Shown here: positions 9,201 through 19,212 of the stretch, one piece after another | Layout of the letters: each line of letters starts with the position of its first letter | How positions within the stretch are numbered: the first letter of the stretch is position 1 | NCBI GenBank assembly: GCA_034698045.1 | Contig: JAQGAU010000910.1 | Coordinates: forward strand, 1-22,726 | DNA from: Paramacrobiotus richtersi | Lineage: Eukaryota > Tardigrada > Eutardigrada > Parachela > Macrobiotidae | DNA length: 22,726 nt | Direction: 5' to 3' | Program-made: the position numbers and the translations under genes | Notes under the pieces: model-generated | What the model saw: the letters and a program-made list of their open reading frames with translations, nothing else | Database searches by the model: none | What the model was told of the DNA's origin: nothing

Positions 9201-10104
9201 GCTACGATCAATTGAATCACATACTTAAAATTCCGAAACCCATCTCTTTGTTCAAAGCACTTACTGGAGCAGTTAATGCATTGTCGCTGGCAACGGTGAT
9301 GTAGTTCCCGCGATCCCCACGCTGATGTTCATTGCGTTTCCCGAGCGCAATCGAAATAAATTTCAAAACACATCGCTTTGTAGTACTGCACCGCTGCGAG
9401 TCGTCGCGTGCCAGGGTGATGACCTGCTCGTACACATTGCTGGCCACGTTGAGCACGCGACCGGGAAAACTGCCTGAATATGGTTGCGAACTGCGGAATA
9501 AAAAATATACCGGTAAGCAACATTACCAATTCACATTTAGACAAATAAACAAAACTATTTTGAATAACTACCGGTCAAATAATTCCTAATCGTACTTACG
9601 CCGAATTTGGAATGGTAAACCTGATGTGGTACACCGTAGATGAGCAAGCCACTTGCTGGAATCCGATCCCGCAGTTACGCATGGATGTGGTCATCGACTG
9701 GATAGCGCCAAAAATTGCTGTAATTTCGTCGCTTGCTGCAAAGACAAACTGCCAGTTTTGTTCCATACATCGGTATCGACACACTGAACAGGTACTGCAT
9801 GGTATCTTCGTACTCATGCTAGAATCGATGCAATAAGGAATGCGCGCTTTATCTGTCCAGGGTCCGTAGCGGGAGTCCGTATTTATTGTGCGTGATTGTG
9901 CTGATAATACTGCCCATTCCGGTAATTGTTGAGCTCCTGCTCAAAAAAGGCGCATAAATTGTTATTTTGTTAATCGTACGCATCGCTGTTGTCATTTTAA
10001 CAGAATTAATATCGCATTAAACCGAAAAGTTGCTGCGTACCATAAGAATATTCCGTTCCCAGTAAAGCGATAATTAAAACTAGATCATAAGCGACGAAAT
10101 GCAT
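6296..10104 (-). CDS. Secreted pseudo-astacin / five-repeat / CAP-domain fusion protein
   Basis: Eight exons: 10104-10041, 9936-9600, 9490-9265, 8988-8829, 8479-6842, 6759-6620, 6563-6478 and 6416-6296 (stop TAG). Intron phases run 1, 2, 0, 1, 1, 0, 2 and every junction keeps frame, giving 923 residues. Residues 1-22 are a signal peptide (MHFVAYDLVLIIALLGTEYS). Residues ~53-256 are astacin-like: RIPYCID (53-59), NCGIGF (109-114), EHQRGDRGNYITV (188-200), and a closing SETDCKVISKNYGC. The HExxHxxGxxH site is replaced by KFISIALGKRN (177-187), so all three zinc His and the catalytic Glu are gone. The Met-turn Met is M233, and its following Tyr is C235. Residues 270-709 are five 88-residue repeats. 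Residues ~752-886 are a CAP/SCP domain: HNTYRR, H799, E834, GHYTQVMW (851-858) and FICNY. GQN stands where GEN is usual. A Cys-rich tail ends the protein. It is probably an extracellular binding protein with no metalloprotease activity; the ligand is unknown. Confidence 0.85.
7140..8459 (-). repeat. Five in-frame 264-bp coding repeats
   Basis: Within exon 5, residues 270-709 divide into five units of exactly 88 residues, starting at C270, C358, C446, C534 and C622. Each opens with CSG-x-x-TG, has SY-x-(L/F/M)-(T/S)T-x-x-C near position 15-20, then VG, a QF-x-(I/V)S-x-x-G-x-I core, PAGTY (or AAGTY), and ends VTITV or similar. The pattern recalls cadherin-like or bacterial Ig-like beta-sandwich repeats. 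No cadherin calcium motifs (DxD, LDRE, DxNDN) are present. Each unit has two Cys, which could form an internal or inter-unit disulfide. The fold assignment is inference. Confidence 0.85.
8480..8828 (-). other. GC-AG intron of the astacin/CAP gene
   Basis: The donor reads TCCG|GCAAGT and the acceptor TTTCATGCAG|TC. The 349-base intron is phase 1 on both sides. No GT donor near by keeps the frame. Non-canonical GC donors with an otherwise perfect AAGT are a known minor class. The intron interior shows no gene. Confidence 0.7.
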
Positions 10105-10951
10105 TTTACAGTGACTGGAAAATTCTACGGTGAAGCTCTATGTAACCCATGCAAACGTTTACTGCGCAAAGAATTATTGTGCTTTGTCCTTATCTGCTAG
10201 GACAAAAGTACAACAACGCTGTGCAATCACTTGTCAAGGATTTCCCTGGTAAGAACGAAATTTAGTGCTGATTCTGGTGGAAATTTTTTGTTGGATTTGC
10301 ATTTTCAAAGCATTCCTGTTACACTTTCTGTGGGCTTTCTGAGCACTATCGTTACGGTATAGGTGAGCACATGTAAAGTCAAGCGGCATTACCTGGTCAT
10401 CATTAACGTATAAATTTTTATATATACCTTGGCGGCAAATTCGTGAGTAGGTTAGTTTGCCACAAGTGACTGAATTTTTCTGTGAAGTGTCGTGTTCCCG
10501 GTATGTGTTTGCTTAACCTGTTCAAAAGTTGTTGTGACGTCAGTGACCACTTCAAACTGCAGCCATAGTGCAGTGATTGCAAGCGGCAGTCACAGTGAGT
10601 TTCCGCCTATACCTGCAGTCTGTATATCTTAATGTATACATCGGTCACAGATCTTCCCACAAACCGTACAATTGCTAAGACCAATGTTTTCATCAATACC
10701 TCTACCATTTTGTTAGGTTTAGCGTAAACAGTGAAAAGAAGGGTTGATGGTACATTATACTCGTTCACTTCACTGCAGCCAAAAAAACTTTAAAAATACA
10801 TCAGCACAAACGACACTGGTTATTCTAACAGTTCTGCAGAAAAATTACAAGAGACAAAATGATCCCTTTGATAGAGAAGCCAAAAGCGAACCGAACCGGA
10901 ATGCGACAGCTGAAAAATTCCTTTAAAAAGCTGTACAACAGCAAACCAGCT
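10105..10951. repeat. Kelch 3' flank copy B and promoter side of the astacin/CAP gene
   Basis: 10146-10830 aligns with 1-668 and with the flanks at about 14290 and 21170. It sits between the start of the astacin/CAP gene (10104, minus) and the stop of the first Kelch gene (10952, minus). The same DNA must therefore hold the 3' UTR or terminator of the Kelch gene and the promoter of the astacin/CAP gene. The duplication edge is only about 40 bases upstream of the astacin/CAP start codon. No TATA box or poly(A) signal was assigned with confidence. Confidence 0.65.
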
Positions 10952-13439
10952 TCAAAAGCAGAATTCTTTGTAAGGAGCACTGACAGTGGCACAAGCCGAT
11001 ATCGGGTCAAACGGTCTGCCCTCACTATTCAACAACTTATTCCAACGATTCCGCAGCGGATCATACACTTCCATCCAGATGATCTGGGCACCGTTTGCAG
11101 TATATCCGCCGCACACATAAACTTGATCATTGGCCACAAACATACAGTGCTGATAGCGTGGCCAGGCCAGACTGGCAATCCGCTCCCATTTCGCCAGAGG
11201 GCCATTCAAGTTCAGGCGCTCGCACGAGCTGAGAATCTGAGCAGAGCCGATGGTCGCTCCGCCTGTGACGTACAGGAACCCGCTGCATATTCTGACGGCA
11301 AAGCAACGGCGAGCTTCCAGCATATTTGGCAGGGATGACCACAGGGCATTCCGAGAATCAAACACCTCTACGGCAGAAATGGCGCTTTGTCCCAGAGTCT
11401 TAGTTCCTCCGCAGAGATACAGCTTCCCGTTAGAGCTGTCAAACGCTGCTTCCGTCCTACAAAATACAATTGCAATGCCGTTAGCTAAATTATATCAGAA
11501 AAGACCTCGATACAATAAATTATCATTTCCACCTGTTATTTATTACCAAAAGTAGGAAAAAAGAGAAGCACGGGAATACTGTTTCACAATTTGTTGAAGA
11601 TACATTTTACCTGATAACTTCAACGCATGTGTTGCAATAACTGCAACACATGTGTTGCAGGTTACGCGATTCACGACTTCTAGGTACTTTAATTTTATGT
11701 GATAAGGTTTCGACTTTGCGTTCTGCAATAACGTATACTGTATTCTGTATAGTAAACATAAAACGTCCTTCTCCGGGTCTTTCCGAACAGCCTAATTTTT
11801 AACCGAGTTTTGTAAAACTGAATCTAAAAAGTTTCGAGAACTTAAAAATTAAGAAAAAGTGCAGTTAATTTTTACAGTCAAGACTCTTCTCTCTTGATTG
11901 CGACGAAAATTCTGCATAACATCACTTAACCAGTGTTCAGAAGTTTTTAAGCCATGCGATAATATGGAAACTACTTCGTTAGAAATCGCTATTCTCTTAA
12001 CGCGTCATTCCGCCGCCATTCCTTACCGTTGATGCTGCGGCCACGGCACATGACTGCCCGCACTCTGCACAAAGGCACGCGACTCCGGGTTGAACTTAAA
12101 GGTTGCTCCCGAAACGCCGCCTTCATCGGTTTTCATGTTCCATTTATACACCATTCCATTCAAGTAAGCCATGACATAACACTGCCCACTGACAAATGCC
12201 TCGTCGAACTGCGAAAACACCTTCTTGTCGCTGAACGAATACGCCAGCGTTTTAATCTGTGGTCCCTGCTGGACCCGAAACCACAGAGCACCATTAACCA
12301 CCGGTCCCATATCTTTGTAGACAGACCATGCTGTGATGTGCGAAGGAAGCGGTATGTGAGTAATTTTGTTTGTTCGCCAGTCGAACATTTTCAGATTGAC
12401 CTGGTTGCGGTCGGCAAAGAACAGGAACACCTTCTCCGTGTGATAGCGCTCGCGCCGTTCAACCGTCAAAATGTTCGGGGATGGGAAGATGCTTTTCTGG
12501 ATGGTGATCAAAGTTTCTCGCAACGGCCCCATGGCCGTTAGAACTGCTGTATGCACAGTGCCCGGCAGCAAATCCCATCGGATTTCTGGTAACAGGAGGT
12601 CGAAGATTTCTTTCGTGCAGCGAGAGGGATAACGGTGATTGCACCAACGCATAACAGCCTAATACAAACAAAAACACATACGTGATAATGCTATATAGTA
12701 TGTATTGTTGAAATATGTCGGTGGATGCGAAATTTTGCAGAGTACTGTAAACGGACAAAAACATACCTGATAAACTTCCATTTCGGATGACACACCTAAA
12801 AAGCTTTCCTTGACCAATTTCAGAATGTCCGTCAAGGGGAGCTCCAAAAATTCTGCTTCAGTAGATTTATTCTCGAAATCATTTTGGATGTCCGCAAGAC
12901 ACACAGCAATCTTATTGGGTCTTTTCGGAATAGGCGATGTTTTCTCCTGCTGCAATGGAGCAAGTCCTGCAAATTAGAAAAATAGTACTGACAAAAACTC
13001 GGCCGTTCCCAGTTGCACAGTAATATAATACAGTTCGCTTAAGCGATTCCCGTCAATAGTGTCATTATCATTACTTACCAGCTTTCTGCCAGTTAATTTT
13101 CAGAAAAGCAGCGGCCTTATGCAGCATGTGTAATGTTAATCCGTGTGACTTTGGATTGCTGTCCAAAGGCATCCCTGGATTAAGTGCGGCCAGTATGACG
13201 ACATGGACGGCAAAGGGATCAAGATCAGCTGGTAGATTAATACGGTACTCCATGCACCGTGGGTGGTGTTCACTCTTGAGAAATGCTCGATCGGGTAGCA
13301 ACGCTTGGATGTCTCGTCGCTTGACAAACTGTTCGTAGCCACCAATCAACAGTCTGACGACCTGGCTGCAAATATGGATATCGGTGATTTCTTGCATAGG
13401 ATGGACAGGATCCAGTTTACGCTTTCCACGACTGTCCAT
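10952..13439 (-). CDS. BTB-BACK-Kelch (KLHL-type) protein, copy 1
   Basis: Exons: 13439-13079, 12966-12767, 12658-12027 and 11456-10952 (stop TGA), with phase 1, 0 and 2 introns of 112, 108 and 570 bases. The product is 565 residues, the usual KLHL length. Exon 1 encodes a BTB-like domain (about 18-115). Its second half is clear (YRINLPADLDPFAVHVVILA ... AAAFLKI), but the usual N-terminal D...AHR.VLAA.S.YF block is not recognisable. Exon 2 and the start of exon 3 encode the BACK domain (FLELPLTDILKLV...SEMEVYQAVMRWCNHRYPSR). Six Kelch blades follow. The first three are weak (KVFLFFADRN, ALWFRV, YLNGMVYKW). The last three are classical: KLYLCGG, FLYVTGG and QVYVCGGY. By family knowledge such proteins recruit substrates to Cullin-3 ubiquitin ligases; the altered BTB half makes Cullin-3 binding uncertain. 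It is the first of three tandem copies. Confidence 0.88.
11626..11659. repeat. Short inverted plus direct repeat in intron 3 of Kelch copy 1
   Basis: CATGTGTTGCA at 11626-11636 is followed, after a 5-base loop, by its exact reverse complement at 11642-11652. The same 11-mer returns directly at 11649-11659. The arrangement is typical of slipped-strand or template-switch events. A function in splicing is not shown. Confidence 0.7.
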
Positions 13440-14904
13440 GATCTGTGGTATTAACTCTTAAAGGTAAAAGTATTGTTACTATAATATGTAAAATGTGAAA
13501 ACAGATGTAAAACTTACAAATGTAGCCGTCCTAGATTTATGTTAGAAGGAACTCATCGCACAGTCCAGAGCAGACAGCTATACTTACAGTGTTGTAGTAA
13601 GCTCGGCGCTTTACTGTCAGTGGATCCGTCTTCTACAGTAACTGTTACAGAACACTAAATAAGTGTCAGTCTTCGAACAAAAGCGATGCAGTAACATCGC
13701 AATGTGATTGTATGGCCCGTTTGTTAAGCATCCGGATATGTGAACACAAATACGAAGAAGTTTGGAGTTGGACACAGACCTTTGAGAGCACTTTGAGAGA
13801 ACTCACAGTGCACGCGGATTTTTTGGTGTTGTGTCAATCACAAAATGAATAATCTTTGTGCGCCGTGTTACAAAAGGGCAAGGTCTGAATTCCACTAGAA
13901 CAGGAAACCGTCTGGAATTGTCACTGTCAAAGGCCTCGTACCCCTGGTTAAAACCTGAATTTTAGGTACAGGAGAAAACCTGGAAGCATTCTATTCCACG
14001 AAGCTGAAGCGCAAGCATGTTAAACATTTTCATAGTTCTTTACTGTTTAACATTGCGAGTCTGTGACTGAACTCAGCAAGTCGCGGCTGAATGATACATG
14101 TATGCATGCATAATGTTTAGGAAAGCAAAACGCTTTCTATCATTTAACAAGTAACCAAACGGAGATAAGAATTCATAGTAAGTATGACGCATGCGCGAAT
14201 AGTACATGACGTTTCAGAAAAACATGCATGCCATTGCTTATAATCATAACGCGCCCCGTTAGCAATAACTTTTGTCGAAATACCGTCATGAATATCATGT
14301 TACACTTGCTGTGGGCTTTTCTCAGGCACTATCGCTTCGTTACGGTATAGCTGAGCATACGTCAAACCAAGCGGCATTGGACATCATCGATCGGCTTCGA
14401 ATACTATTGCCTTCTAATACATAGGTATAAATTTTTATACCTACCTTAATGATGGCTATTTCGGGAGTAGGTTAGTTAGTCTAACCTGTTTTGAAGCTGT
14501 TGTGACGTCAGTGGCCACTTGAAAATGCCGCCAGTGCAGAGACTGCAGTGCAGTGACTCGTGACCCTTCTCCATGGTTTCCGCCTATAGTCCGACTTGTC
14601 TGTACATCTGATATGTACATCAGTCCCAAATCTGGTAAGTACCTTACAATTGTTTTGATCAGTACGAGTACCATTTTTGCTAAGTGCAGCGTAATAAATA
14701 ATGAAAAAGAAGGGTCGAGGCCTTGTTTTACTCGTTCACTTCATTGCAACAAAACAAAACTTGGAAAAGAAACCAGCAGAAACGTCACTACTCTAGCATG
14801 TCTGCAAAACACTGCAAAATGATATACTTGTTAGAGACAGCAACAGCCAACCGGAATACGTGACAACTGAAAAATCCAAACGCTGCACAACAGCAAGACC
14901 AGCT
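13440..14904. other. Kelch copy 1 promoter side, then 3' flank copy C
   Basis: No gene was found. The first part is 5' of Kelch copy 1. The segment around 13680-13775 resembles 18105-18264 (shared gcccgtttgttaa and cacaaatacgaagaa blocks), and 13990-14270 resembles about 19470-19920. The second part, about 14290-14880, is another copy of the Kelch 3' flank and leads into the stop of copy 2. The boundary between two tandem units therefore falls near 14280. Confidence 0.65.
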
Positions 14905-17858
14905 TTACAAGCAGAATACTTTGTACGGAGCACTCAGTGTGGCACAAGCCGATATCGGGTCAAACGCTTTGCCCTCACTATTCAAGAACTTATTCCAACG
15001 ATTACGCAGCGAATCATACACTTCCATATAACTGATCTGGGCCCCGTTGGCAGTATATCCGCCGCACACATGCACTTGATCATTGGCCACAAACATACAG
15101 TGCTGATAGCGTGGCCAGTGCAGACTGGCAATCCGCTCCCATTTCGCCAGAGGGTCATTCAAATTCAGGCGTTCGCACGAGCTGAGAATTTCACTGGAGC
15201 CGACGGTGGCCCCGCCTGTGACGTACAAGAAACTGTTGCATACTCTGACGGCAAAGCAGCGGCGAGCTTCCAGCATATTTGGCAGGGATGACCACTGGGC
15301 ATTCCGGGAATCGAATACCTCTACGGCGGAAATGGCGCTTTGTCCTAGAGTCTTGGTTCCACCACAAAGATAAAGCTTCCCGCTCCAGCAGTCAGAAGCT
15401 CCTTCGGTCCTACAGAAGACAATGCCCGTTACTGTAGCAGTAAAGCAATCGAGACAATCATAATTTTCCATCTGCCGTGGCCAAAAGTACGAGGATCTAT
15501 GATTTAATTACTACAGTACATGCATAGTGACACGGTAACGGGTTGTGCGTTTTACAAGTATGAACGGGAAAAATGAACTGCAAATAATTTTTTGCATTGT
15601 TTTAACTGAGTCAAGGTTCAGTTGGAAAGAAGTAAGCTTTATGCAGTAAACACAGAAATTGCTCCTCAATGGATTTTTCGGGTAGTATTAAAACTCGATT
15701 TCGGACAAGATTATTTTAGCAAGCGTTCAACTGTTTCCAGATAAGTGCATGATAATAATTGTTATGATCATATGGAAATTAATTACTAGCCATCGCTCCT
15801 TACCGTTGATGTTGCGGCCACGGCACATGGCTGCCCACACTTCGCATAAAGGTACGCGACTCCGGGTTGAATTTGAACGCAGTTCCCGAAACGCCACCTT
15901 CCACGTTTTTCATGTTCCATTTATACACCATTCCATTCAAGTACGCCACGAGATAACACTGCCCATTGACGAATGCCTCTTCGAACTGTGCCAGCACCTT
16001 CTTATCGCTGAGTGAATACGCCAGCGTTCTGATCTGTTGCCCGTGCTGGACCCGAAACCACAGGGCACTATTAACCACTGGTCCCATATCTTTGTAGACG
16101 GACCATGCCGTGATGTCCTGTGGAAGCGGTATAAGAAAGACTTTGTTTGTTCGCCAGTCGAACACTTTCAGATTGACCTGATTGCGATCCGCAAAGAACA
16201 GGAAGACTTTCTCCGTGTGATAGCGCTCGCGCGGTTGGACGGTCCAAATGTTAGGGGATGGAAATATACCTTTCTGGATGCTGAGCATAGTTTCTCGCAA
16301 CGGTCCCATGGCCGTTAGAACGGCTACATGCACCGTGCCCGGCAACAGATCCCATCGGATTTCCGGTAACAGAAGATCGAAGATTTCTTTCGTGCAACGA
16401 GAGGGATAACGGTGATTGCACCATCGCATAACAGCCTAGTAAAAAAACATGTGTGTGGTAAGCCTCGGTGCCCGGATGCGACAGAGTTTGCAGAGGAAAT
16501 GTGTATAACAATCAATAAACTAACAAGAATGTGTGTATACGTCAGCGTTATACATCTTTCGTCAGTGCTTGTCTTTATCGTAAAGGCTCGTTCTAGTAAT
16601 TAGCTAATTCTAGAAAAACTAGATTCTATGACTGTTTTAATATTTTTTTTTATGTCAAAATGAGATGAAAAATTTGTCGAAACGCAAACAGAATCATGAC
16701 TAAATCTATAATTTTTTTTAGCTGAAAGTAAAATGTCAAGGGCTGTGGCGTGCCCTGACAGGGAGGTCAAGATAAACGTGAAGCCAGTACCTGTGCTCTC
16801 TGAAGGTATAAGCGATGAGCATTACATATATATGCCTAGCAAGCATACAACATACGGACTAGCCGGAAGGCTAGCTGCACAACTAATTGGATATTAGCGA
16901 AGCTAATAGACAACTAACGAGCAAAAGCACTCAAGAGATGGCACAAACAATGAGTGCCATAGCATGACACATGCTAGAACAACAGGATGACACACAGAAC
17001 ACATATAGCCATGAAAGGAGATATCACTGAGCGAGAGATCTACATACTCGCGACAAAAAGAAATGCTAAAAAACCACGACGCATGCCAACAAGAGGCTTT
17101 CCTTTCAACGCTTTTGTGGAAAAAACTGGTAAATTGTAACGGTATTTTCACTTACCTGATAAACTTCCATTTCGGATGCCACAGCCAAGAAGCTTTCCCT
17201 GACCAATTTCAAAATTTCCGCCAAGGGGAGCTCCAAAAATTCTGCATCATTGGCTTTATTTCCAAAATCATTTTGGATATCCGCAAGGCACGCAGCAATC
17301 TGGCTGGCTCTTTTTGGAGCAGGCGACGTTGGCCGCTTTTCCGGCTGCAGTGGAGCAAGTCCTGCGAATCAGACAGATAGTACGGACAAAAACTGGTTGG
17401 TTCACAGGTTCACTCTATTCAATTTCATTTTTAGCAGAATATACAGGACGCTTATCCCGTTAATAGTACAGCATCATTATCTTTAAACGTTGCTTACCAA
17501 ATCTCTGCCAATTAATTTTAAGAAAAGCAGCGGCCTTATGCAGCATGTATAATGTCAGTCCGTGAGACTTTGGATTGCTGCCCAAAGGCATCCCGGGATT
17601 AAGTGCGGCCAGTATCACGACATGGACGGCAAAGGAGTCGAGATCAGCTGGTAGATTTATACGGTACTCTGTGCACTGTGGGTGGTGTTCATTTTTGAGA
17701 AATGCTCGATCGGGTAGCAACTCTTGGATGTCATTTCGCTTGACAAACTGCTCGTAGCCACCAATCAACAGTTTGACGACCTGGCTGCAGATATGGATAT
17801 CGGCGATTTCTGGCATAGGATGGACATGATCCAGTTTACGCTTTCCGCGGCTGTCCAT
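14905..17858 (-). CDS. BTB-BACK-Kelch (KLHL-type) protein, copy 2
   Basis: Exons: 17858-17498, 17361-17156, 16435-15804 and 15409-14905, encoding 567 residues. Intron phases (1, 0, 2) equal those of copy 1, as do exon lengths except exon 2, which is 206 bases (two extra codons in the Pro/Lys-rich linker before BACK). About 14 of the first 121 residues differ from copy 1 by eye. Domain order is the same: BTB-like, BACK (FLELPLAEILKLV...SEMEVYQAVMRW) and six Kelch blades, the last three with GG doublets (KLYLCGG, FLYVTGG, QVHVCGGY). Intron 2 is 720 bases against 108 in copy 1, because of a hairpin-rich insert. Intron 1 is 136 bases and intron 3 is 394. The frame is intact, with no sign of decay, so both copies appear to be maintained. 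Confidence 0.88.
16734..17051. repeat. Hairpin-rich insert in intron 2 of Kelch copy 2
   Basis: A run of hairpins with short loops fills this stretch. 16734-16760: TGTCA(A)GGGC with GCCCTGACA, 9 bp and one bulge. 16788-16808 and 16831-16847: 5 bp each. 16859-16874: CTAGCC/GGCTAG, loop GGAA. 16892-16908: TATTAGC/GCTAATA, loop GAA. 16938-16960: ATGGCAC/GTGCCAT, loop of 9. 16960-16976: TAGCATG/CATGCTA, loop ACA. 17031-17051: 5 bp. Copy 1 intron 2 lacks the stretch, although the intron's 3' end is recognisably shared. No coding frame fits, and no tRNA or known ribozyme core was recognised. Confidence 0.55.
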
Positions 17859-18202
17859 GATCTTTGGTAATAACTCACAACAGTTACTATTGTTCTATTC
17901 GGCAATATTCCAGAAACGATGTTGACACTGTAAACATTGTTACTGTATGTCAGACAGATGTGAAACTGAAAAATTTAGGTCTTCCTAGGTTAATACTAGA
18001 AGGAACGCGCAGTGCAGCCCAAAGCAGGTATTAAATCATACTTGCAGTGTTGTACTTACTGCCAGTACTAGGATCAGAACATGTACCGTTAATACGCGTG
18101 AGTACGAACGCTATTATATTCCATCGCTATTGTATAGCCCGTTTGTTAAACATCCGGATTGTGCCAGCCAGTACGGATGCTTTACAAAAGTGCCAAATCG
18201 AT
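17859..18202. promoter_or_regulatory. Proximal 5' flank of Kelch copy 2
   Basis: This is the region directly upstream of the copy 2 start codon. Parts of it match the same position in copy 1 (13500-13740), for example the 'gcccgtttgttaa.catccgga' block at 18138-18160. That similarity may reflect recent duplication and does not by itself show constraint. No core promoter element could be assigned. Confidence 0.4.
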
Positions 18203-18264
18203 CGGTGACGTCACCGAAATTTCTTCGTATTTGTGGGTCGACCCACAAATACGAAGAAATTTCG
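18203..18264. repeat. 14-bp palindrome with CRE core, joined to a 50-bp perfect palindrome
   Basis: 18203-18216 is the palindrome CGGTGACGTCACCG, which contains TGACGTCA, the consensus CREB/ATF site. 18215-18264 is a perfect 50-bp palindrome with no loop, centred on GTCGAC (18237-18242). Its right arm (cacaaatacgaagaa block) has a counterpart upstream of Kelch copy 1 near 13745-13760, but the left arm does not. The left arm is therefore probably a newly made inverted copy. The site lies about 350 bases upstream of the copy 2 start codon. Confidence 0.75.
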
Positions 18265-18412
18265 TTATTGTACGGCGGACTGCGCCAGAAGCAGAAGTAT
18301 TATGGCTAAAATGTTCCAACCATTTCGCGGGTAATACGTCACAGCAAGCAACAGCTGACTAGACGAAGGTTTGTATTTTGCTGAACAAAAAAACAATTTC
18401 GTCGGCTTCCGC

Positions 18413-19212
18413 CGGCCCGCGCTGAAAGTCAGACTCAGACTGCACCTCTGACCGCTCAAACTCCGCCTCTGACCACAAGTGCTAAAACTCTGACTCTGAC
18501 CACTAAAATTCTGGCTCAGCAAAGGTCACAAGCTGACCAAGTATTGTACATACTCGGGTTTGGGGATTATGGGTAAAATATGCTCAAAACTCGAGAACTT
18601 GGATGACTAATATTCAGGTTAAATCTAGAACCGAAGCAGCCATTTTGTGAGCATTTTTGTGAGCAACGTTAGGACTTACAAGGCACTCGCCGTTCGTTGC
18701 CAAAATCATAAGGCTGGCTAGGAACTAAGCAAAAGCAAGCACTCAGAAACACAACAGAAAATTAATGAATGTATTCATTAACTTTTTAATTAATTCTACT
18801 TAACCGCTAGATGGTACAAGAAAGGAGCCGCATCTCATAGCTTAATGGGCTCACAGTGTGACAATCTGGCAGCTCATAACGGGCATAAAAAAGCTTCAAA
18901 GAAATAAAATAACATATTTTTTAGCAGTGCGCCGATTCGTGCATTTTCAAGGCGCTTATTCGTGCAGGCACTGCGCAGTACATTCGTTTGTGCTAACAAA
19001 AATTAAGCCTGAAATAAATTCTTTCGAAGTATTTCTTAACTGTATGGAAACAAATGTGTTAGCAGCAGCAGTATAGCTACACAGTACACACGAATGACGA
19101 CGCGACAAGGACATTATTTCGGAAATATTGGTTCGAGTCAGAGTTATAGTGGTCAGAGGCGGAGTTTGAGCGGTCAGAGGTGCAGTCTGAGTCTGACTTT
19201 CAGCGCGGGCCG
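18413..19212. mobile_element. Approximately 800-bp element with 64-bp terminal inverted repeats
   Basis: 18413-18476 and 19149-19212 are exact reverse complements (64 bp). The arms contain degenerate internal repeats of a (T)CTGACC-xCT-AAACTC unit that continue inward with mismatches. GCTTCCGC flanks both ends (18405-18412 and 19212-19219), which could be an 8-base target duplication. It may instead be local sequence, since a 12-base GCCGCTTCCGC-type unit is tandemly repeated at the right end. No transposase frame is present, so the element is non-autonomous. The matching interval in the Kelch copy 1 flank (about 13760-13990) is roughly 975 bases shorter, consistent with an insertion after duplication. 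Confidence 0.6.

Noticed and set aside
12029-12541. Plus-strand 170-codon frame opposite Kelch copy 1 exon 3 (and its twin at 16037-16318)
   Set aside because: Antisense to well-supported Kelch/BACK coding sequence. Appears only because that exon is stop-poor on the other strand.
16734-17051. Hammerhead ribozyme, tRNA or SINE in the hairpin-rich intron insert
   Set aside because: I looked for CUGANGA...GAAA cores and for tRNA A/B boxes on both strands and found none that fit.
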